A DNA stretch of 11,726 bases from Candidatus Aminicenantes bacterium UBA6228 (GTDB taxonomy: Bacteria > Acidobacteriota > Aminicenantia > Aminicenantales > Saccharicenantaceae). The notes beneath the pieces are model-generated. The model searched no databases. It was given only the letters and a program-made list of their open reading frames with translations, and had not been told where the DNA came from. Position 1 is the stretch's first letter. Each line of letters opens with the position of its first letter. This document shows positions 7,770-11,726 of this stretch, in pieces. A program made the position numbers and the translations under genes. The stretch is taken from contig DJWO01000007.1 of assembly GCA_002441005.1 (NCBI GenBank), positions 1 through 11,726 of the forward strand. The letters are read 5' to 3'.

Positions 7770-7868
7770 AAGCAAGCCGCCGGCACCCGGCTCTTGAAAT
7801 TCCTGCCTGATTAAGTCATATTTATAGTTCAAATCAAACAGATAAGACGATAAGGCGAGGTTAGGTCC

Positions 7869-9170
7869 ATGTTCAAGCCTGTCGAAGAACAGATGAAGCT
7901 TCTAAAAAAGGGAGCGGTTGATATTATTCAGGAAGAAGACCTGAGAAAAAAGCTGGAAAAATCAAGAAAAGAAAATAAACCCCTCAAGGTTAAAGCTGGT
8001 TTTGATCCGACCGCACCTGATATTCACCTGGGTCATACTGTCCTGCTGCGAAAGATGAAGCATTTTCAGGAGCTGGGGCATGAGGTCATTTTTCTTATCG
8101 GTGATTTTACCGGACTGATTGGTGATCCGAGCGGCCGGTCGGCCACCAGGCCGGCTATGACTCGGGAAGAAATCAACAAAAACGCCGAAACCTATAAACA
8201 GCAGGTTTTTAAGATTCTGGATCCAGAAAAAACGATTATCGATTTTAATTCGCGCTGGTTGGGCAAGTTGACCAGCTTTGAGATTATCAAGCTGACTTCC
8301 AAATACACCGTGGCCAGAATTTTAGAGCGAGATGATTTTACCAAAAGGTTTAAGGCTGGACTGCCGATTTCTGTTCATGAGCTTCTCTACCCCCTGATGC
8401 AGGCTTATGACTCGGTTGCCCTGCAGGCCGATATTGAGCTGGGCGGAACTGACCAGACCTTTAACCTCCTGGTGGGGAGAGAAATTCAGCGGGAATACGG
8501 CCAGGAGCCGCAGGTTGTTCTGACCGTGCCGCTTCTTGAGGGACTCGATGGTGTCGAAAAGATGTCCAAATCACTCGGGAATTATGTCGGCATAAACGAG
8601 CCCCCCGAGGAGATGTTTGGCAAGCTGATGTCCATCTCCGACGAGCTGATGTTCCGCTATTATGAGCTTTTGACAGACATTGAGACAGAGCAGATTGAGA
8701 AGTGGCAAAAAGAGGCGAAAGAAGGCCAGATTAACCCGAGAGATTTAAAAGCCCAGCTGGCTAAGATGATTGTGGCTGATTTCTGGGGCGAAGAGCTGGC
8801 CAGAAAAGCGGCCGAGGAGTTTGACCGCATCTTCAAACATAAAGACCTTCCGAGCGAGATGGAAGAGAAAGTGATTGAGCTCAGTGTGCAGAGCGGGAAT
8901 GAACCGTTTGCTTCAGGAGAGGCAGCAAAGAAAGCAGGGCAGGCGGAGTGGCAGCAGCCTGGAGCGACGGTTGGGCTAGTTGATGTGCTCACCAACCTGG
9001 GGATTGTCCCCTCACGCGGAGAAGCCAAGCGGCTCATCAGGCAGGGCGGAGTTTATCTTGACGGCCAGCGGATTGATGACATTGAGCACCGGCTTGACGG
9101 GAGTAAACCCGAGCAGATTCTCAAAATCGGCAAGCGCAAATTCTACCGCCTGAAGCTGGTGTTGAAATAG
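7869..9170 (+). CDS. tyrS: Tyrosyl-tRNA synthetase
   Basis: A 433-residue class I aminoacyl-tRNA synthetase that charges tRNA-Tyr. The HIGH motif is HLGH (53-56) in a FDPTAPDIHLGH context, and the KMSKS motif is intact at 231-235. GGTDQ (192-196) belongs to the tyrosine/ATP site. An S4 RNA-binding domain lies at about 365-430, with GIVPSRGEAKRLIRQGGV as its core. The context and length fit the TyrZ-like subgroup rather than E. coli TyrS, judged by recall. A 99-base gap separates it from purN, with a weak GC-rich inverted repeat but no clear promoter or terminator, so co-transcription with the purine genes is possible but unproven. Confidence 0.96.
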   Translation: MFKPVEEQMKLLKKGAVDIIQEEDLRKKLEKSRKENKPLKVKAGFDPTAPDIHLGHTVLLRKMKHFQELGHEVIFLIGDFTGLIGDPSGRSATRPAMTREEINKNAETYKQQVFKILDPEKTIIDFNSRWLGKLTSFEIIKLTSKYTVARILERDDFTKRFKAGLPISVHELLYPLMQAYDSVALQADIELGGTDQTFNLLVGREIQREYGQEPQVVLTVPLLEGLDGVEKMSKSLGNYVGINEPPEEMFGKLMSISDELMFRYYELLTDIETEQIEKWQKEAKEGQINPRDLKAQLAKMIVADFWGEELARKAAEEFDRIFKHKDLPSEMEEKVIELSVQSGNEPFASGEAAKKAGQAEWQQPGATVGLVDVLTNLGIVPSRGEAKRLIRQGGVYLDGQRIDDIEHRLDGSKPEQILKIGKRKFYRLKLVLK

Positions 9171-9195
9171 CGTTTAAAAAGGCCAAATTTTTGGG

Positions 9196-9575
9196 TCAGC
9201 ACTTTTCTTCTTTTACAATCCTGAATCTATAACGCCTGGCAAACTTATAATTATCCTTTTCATCGACAACATAAGCCCTGTCATCTTCGAAGAACAAGTT
9301 CTCAGAAGGAATGTCAGCCTTAAAATGACCTACGTATATGCCTTCCCGGTCAAACAGGTCAATAAGAGTTCCCTCACCTGGAAGGCTATCCACAACCACC
9401 ACCAGCCAGCCGTCTTCCTTCATTTACCAAACATGTAATTTTCGTCACCCTCGACGACTCCAATCGTAAGCTCCTCTTCGAATATGATTCTCTTTTTCTT
9501 TCCATCAGGCAGCGCAGGATACTTGGGATTCGAAATAATTTTAACCTGCGTTTCTTGTGGAGGCTCAGAGGCCAT
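9196..9575 (-). pseudogene. Broken 6-bladed beta-propeller gene (ends only)
   Basis: Two pieces of one family sit next to each other in different frames. The 5' piece (9575-9420, 51 residues) contains VKIISNPKYPALPDGKKKR and ends with EGDENYMFGK, which resembles the start of NHL-like 6-bladed beta-propeller proteins. The 3' piece (9423-9196, 75 residues) has GTLIDLFDREGIYVGHF and AYVVDEKDNYKFARRY, which resembles the last blade. They overlap by four bases (ATGA) with a frame change. Intact relatives are several hundred residues long, so most blades are missing. No signal peptide precedes the 5' piece; a TAG lies six codons before its ATG. The convergent tyrS ends 25 bases away. Family assignment is from recalled similarity; the truncation is clear if the assignment holds. 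Confidence 0.6.
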
Positions 9576-9886
9576 GTCAAGTTTTGTTTGCTATTTGGCC
9601 ATCGTAGTCTCTCCATTTTCAGGCCTTAATTAGCTCCCTGAGCCAAGGACTCATTCCACACAGGCCTTAGCTTCTCCGGCTTTATGTAAGCATACTCATT
9701 GGCCCAGTCCTCAGTGTACTCGATAAGATAAGCAGTGACTAATCTAAGATACGACTCAATGGAAGGGAACACTCCAACCACCCTGCTCCTCCGTCTTATC
9801 TCCCGGTTGGTCCTCTCCAGAACATTCGTAGAGGAGATACGGCATTTATCTATCTCGGGAAAGTTATAGAACAGCAAAGAGTCCTC
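9571..9886 (-). mobile_element. IS256-family insertion sequence remnant (3' end)
   Basis: This stretch carries the transposase C-terminus plus about 55 bases of non-coding sequence. The latter probably includes the IS end, somewhere between 9566 and 9596 where the beta-propeller fragment begins; GGCCATGTCAAGTTTTG (9571-9587) is the candidate terminal sequence. The other side stops abruptly near 9886, where the reading frame ceases to resemble IS256 transposases and IS91-type sequence begins. No second inverted repeat or target duplication can be seen. Confidence 0.6.
9626..9886 (-). pseudogene. IS256-family transposase, C-terminal fragment
   Basis: About 86 residues remain, from EDSLLFYNFPE to the natural stop after NESLAQGAN. 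The block ISSTNVLERTNREIRRRSRV followed by VGVFPSIESYLRLV is the diagnostic C-terminal segment of IS256 (MULE-type DDE) transposases and includes the region of the final catalytic glutamate (in LER). The catalytic aspartates and the N-terminal DNA-binding domain are missing, so it cannot be active. Upstream codons in this frame no longer fit the family beyond position 9886. Confidence 0.85.
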
Positions 9887-9950
9887 TGATATTGGCAGTG
9901 GTATACCTAAGGGTAAAATTAAACGTATTCAAAGAGTTCAATGGAAATGA

Positions 9951-10807
9951 AAAATAAACAGGCCTCGACATCCGGAGCACACCGTCCTTTACCGCCTCCT
10001 CTTCCATTACTTTGCCCAGTTCCTGGCTGAATATGAGAACCGCTTTGAGAAGGAGTACGGTTTCCTCCGGCCCACCATCAAGGAGGTGGTCGAGCGCTAT
10101 CTCGACTGCGGTAACCCCCGTTGTGGATTTGGCCTCATCCGCTGTTCCCACTGTGGGGAGGAACGCCTACTGATGTTCTCCTGTCACACCCGAGGATTTT
10201 GTCCTTCCTACCTCGCCAAGAGGCTTGAGGAATGGGGCGAATGGCTGAGGGAAGAGCTGCTTCTGGGAGATCTTGCAGCCGTCCAGGCTCTCCTCAAATA
10301 CTTCCAGGCAACGACCGGCACAGAGCTTCTTCCGGGTGTGGTGACCTGCATCCAGACCTTTGGCGATCGCATCAATCTTCATCCTCATGTTCACTGTCTG
10401 GTGAGGGGGGAGAGGATGAGCAAGGACGGTTCCATCATGTCCAGAGCTTTGATGATCATCTGATCGCTGAGTTTTTCAGCCGGGAGGTCTTCGCTCTTTT
10501 GCTTGGGAAGGAACTCATCTCCGAGCAGATGGTGGAGAAGATCGCGGGCTGGCGTCATTCCGGCTTCAACGTTCACAGCCAGTTCAGGGCGGAGATGATA
10601 AGAAAAGTCTACGAGGTCGATCCTCCGGTTTGTCCCCGGTGCGGAGGACAGATGAAGGTCATCTCTTTTATTACGGATTATGCCGTGGTGGACAGGATCA
10701 TCCATCACCTTAAGCTGACATTTGTCGCGGATAAGCCTCCCCCGCCTCATCTCGTCTATCAGGAACTTCTGATGGATTCTGAGACAAGCGCAGAATATTT
10801 TTCATGA
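9951..10807 (+). pseudogene. IS91-family HUH transposase, frameshifted and internally deleted
   Basis: The first frame (after a stop at 9948, no good start codon) begins RPRHPEHTVLYRLL and includes the zinc-binding region around CGNPRCGF, CSHCGEERLLMFSC and RGFCPSY, then the HUH motif HPHVHCLV. It stops at 10461-10463. The second frame resumes near 10400 with FDDHLIAEFFSREVF and ends with CPRCGGQMKVISF, YAVVDRI and SAEYFS at 10805-10807. Against relatives as I recall them, about 30 residues are missing after LREELLLGD, and a longer block is missing between FNVHSQFR and AEMIRKVYE, which would remove the catalytic-tyrosine part. A net 4-base loss after CLV explains the frameshift. A zinc-ligand cysteine appears as Tyr (TAC, 10209-10211). 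Confidence 0.8.
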
Positions 10808-10861
10808 TTCCTTTCTTTGCCCAGAAGGAGAAGTCCAGCTTATTTCCAGCGTTTTTTTATC

Positions 10862-10903
10862 GTCTCTGCGGCTTTTGAGCCGCTTTGACCCACCAGGAGA
10901 GAC
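10862..10903 (+). repeat. Two-stem inverted-repeat structure after the IS91 transposase
   Basis: GCGGCT-TTTG-AGCCGC (10868-10883) is a perfect 6-bp stem with a 4-base loop. Immediately outside it, GTCTCT (10862-10867) pairs with AGAGAC (10898-10903), leaving 14 unpaired bases on the right. Only three T residues follow the inner hairpin, so it is a poor terminator. A folded single-strand signal at the origin end of the IS91 element is a reasonable alternative. Confidence 0.5.
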
Positions 10904-10915
10904 TTCCGACGGCCC

Positions 10916-10945
10916 TTGACATCTTACTTTGTCATGATTTATATT
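10916..10945 (+). promoter_or_regulatory. Sigma70-type promoter facing out of the IS91 remnant
   Basis: A perfect -35 TTGACA (10916-10921) is followed after 18 bases by TATATT (10940-10945, 5 of 6 to consensus). Transcription would run rightwards from about 10952, into a short open frame and then antisense to the gene at 11049-11579. The remaining gap between the transposase and that gene (10808-11048) otherwise holds only the two-stem structure and an imperfect direct repeat GTCTGA(G)AAATTTT (around 11034 and 11057). Confidence 0.45.
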
Positions 10946-10969
10946 TCCTGACGATGGTTGAAGGGGAAA

Positions 10970-11038
10970 ATGAGGACGAAGATGCTCACCCAGCCAGCAA
11001 AGCTGAAAAGCAAATTCCTATATTTTGTTAGGGTCTGA
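10970..11038 (+). CDS. Possible 22-residue peptide downstream of the outward promoter
   Basis: ATG at 10970 has GAAGGGG directly upstream and opens a 22-codon frame (MRTKMLTQPAKLKSKFLYFV then Arg-Val) ending in TGA at 11036-11038. The product would be strongly basic. It lies about 18 bases after the expected start of transcription from the 10916-10945 promoter. An overlapping 25-codon acidic frame starts at 10954 and ends at 11031. Nothing indicates that either is translated, and such short frames arise easily by chance. Confidence 0.15.
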   Translation: MRTKMLTQPAKLKSKFLYFVRV

Positions 11039-11048
11039 GAAATTTTTA

Positions 11049-11579
11049 CTAAAAAAGTCTGAAAATTTTATCTTTTGAATACGAAATGACCCAAATACCT
11101 TTATCAAATGGATTTCGCAATAAATTAAGCCTATTCTTGATGTGATCAACCACCAGATTCCAATCCCAACCGATTGGCGACGAATCCCGTATAACAAGAG
11201 CGACATTATGGCCATAATCCTTTTCTAATTTTGGTTGTATTCTTGTCACAATCATCTCAACACCGTTGCCTTGTAAACATCTTACTCTCTCAAGAGGACT
11301 TGCTTTTCCAACCTTTACTTTAGATAGATGTTGCCGTAGGGCCTCAATACTCAAGTGGTCAGACCGGCCAAGAAGAGCCTGGATGTCTTTCGGCCGATCC
11401 TCAGTTAATGTGATCTCAAAGTTGAATGTGTTTCCTTCTGGATCTTTACAACGGATGTCCGGAGAATCTGAGTATTCAACTATCGAAAAAGATGTTCCCA
11501 TTTCAGTGTTGTATAATTTTATGAATGCATCGGCAGTCGCCTTTTCAATTGCTTTTTTTACGTCCGAAAATGTCTCCAT
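11049..11579 (-). CDS. Unrecognised 176-residue protein, possible PD-(D/E)xK-like fold
   Basis: I do not recognise the family. There is no signal peptide or membrane segment, so it is probably cytoplasmic. An N-terminal helix (about 5-24) is followed by SPDIRCKDPEG (39-49) and FNFEITLTED (52-61). The order helix-with-Glu, Pro-Asp, then Glu-x-Thr on a predicted strand resembles the PD-(D/E)xK nuclease core with Thr in place of the usual Lys (P40-D41, E55-x-T57). A late strand GIWVIS (161-166) precedes the C-terminus. The ATG at 11579 has only a weak, distant AGGA. A TATAAT lies upstream (11658-11653), but no convincing -35 accompanies it. It follows the transposon remnants and could be accessory DNA. 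A nuclease role is a guess from pattern only. Confidence 0.6.
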   Translation of the reverse strand: METFSDVKKAIEKATADAFIKLYNTEMGTSFSIVEYSDSPDIRCKDPEGNTFNFEITLTEDRPKDIQALLGRSDHLSIEALRQHLSKVKVGKASPLERVRCLQGNGVEMIVTRIQPKLEKDYGHNVALVIRDSSPIGWDWNLVVDHIKNRLNLLRNPFDKGIWVISYSKDKIFRLF

Positions 11580-11726
11580 TATTTTTTATATCCTAACCGG
11601 TTTGGCTAAGTGGCTGCTCCAATTCTCAACCGATCTTGTACCTTTTGATCTTATTATAAGTCTCGCGAATCAAAGAGTACGAATCCGCTAAGAGAAAGCC
11701 GTTTACTTACGAGGGCTCAAAGGGAT

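Larger units (their letters stand above)
9887..10903 (+). mobile_element. IS91-family element, degraded
   Basis: The element holds a broken HUH transposase gene and a structured 3' flank (10862-10903). IS91 elements move by rolling-circle-like replication and lack normal terminal inverted repeats, so the ends cannot be fixed by eye. The left boundary is set where IS256 similarity stops, and the right one at the end of the two-stem structure that could correspond to the origin end. The true right end could lie anywhere up to about 11045. Confidence 0.6.

Noticed and set aside
7770..7868. GC-rich inverted repeat AGCCG...CGGCT between purN and tyrS as a terminator.
   Set aside because: The stem is only 5 bp with an 8-base loop and no T-run follows, so it gives little support for termination.
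9386..9616. 76-codon minus-strand frame overlapping the beta-propeller pieces.
   Set aside because: Its translation is rich in Arg and Ser with no domain, while another frame of the same bases gives the propeller-like VKIISNPKYPALPDGKKKR sequence.
9864..10151. 95-codon minus-strand frame across the IS256/IS91 junction.
   Set aside because: It is antisense to clear IS91 transposase coding sequence and out of frame with the IS256 remnant; its product shows no recognisable motif.
11580..11726. Final 147 bases searched for a tRNA, attachment site or gene start.
   Set aside because: No cloverleaf, repeat pair or convincing promoter pair was found; only a TATAAT without a matching -35 on the minus strand.

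Overview
The window looks like a chromosomal piece of a Gram-negative, moderate-GC bacterium. Housekeeping genes fill the first 9.2 kb and a decayed mobile-element region fills the rest. The best guess for the lineage is Candidatus Aminicenantes or a relative in or near Acidobacteriota. This rests on a signal-peptide-bearing LTxxQ protein behind an ECF sigma/anti-sigma pair, an ECF-rich style of regulation, and a degraded 6-bladed beta-propeller gene of a type I associate with that group. It is an inference from recalled family resemblance; no marker gene in the window proves it.

Region 1 (1-548, minus strand): four tRNA genes in the order Thr(TGT)-Tyr(GTA)-Gly(TCC)-Thr(GGT), followed by a strong ribosome binding site and the first codons (ATG GCT AA.) of a gene at the window edge, almost certainly tuf (EF-Tu). 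This is the same order as thrU-tyrU-glyT-thrT-tufB of E. coli. A TTGACA/TAGTAT promoter lies upstream. None of the four tRNA genes encodes the CCA end.

Region 2 (563-2317, minus strand): a three-gene operon of ECF sigma factor, membrane anti-sigma factor with a zinc-binding ZAS motif, and an exported Spy/CpxP/CnrX-like LTxxQ protein. Together they resemble an envelope- or metal-stress sensing relay.

Region 3 (about 2458-9170, plus strand): a purine biosynthesis cluster purB-purS-purQ-purL-purN followed by tyrS. PurS, PurQ and PurL form the three-part FGAM synthase; PurN makes FGAR, the substrate of that step; PurB acts later in IMP synthesis and again in AMP synthesis. Genes overlap or are spaced by 16-31 bases up to purN. 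tyrS follows after about 100 bases. A 14-bp perfect palindrome overlaps the predicted purB -35 element.

Region 4 (9196-10945): a genomic scrapyard. It holds a beta-propeller gene with its middle missing and frames broken (minus), the C-terminal piece of an IS256-family transposase (minus), and directly abutting it an IS91-family HUH transposase (plus) with two internal deletions, frameshifts and a lost zinc-ligand cysteine. A two-stem structure and a good outward-facing sigma70-type promoter follow the IS91 remnant.

Region 5 (11049-11579, minus): an unrecognised 176-residue protein whose N-terminal half has a pattern reminiscent of PD-(D/E)xK nuclease folds. The final 147 bases hold no gene that I can support.
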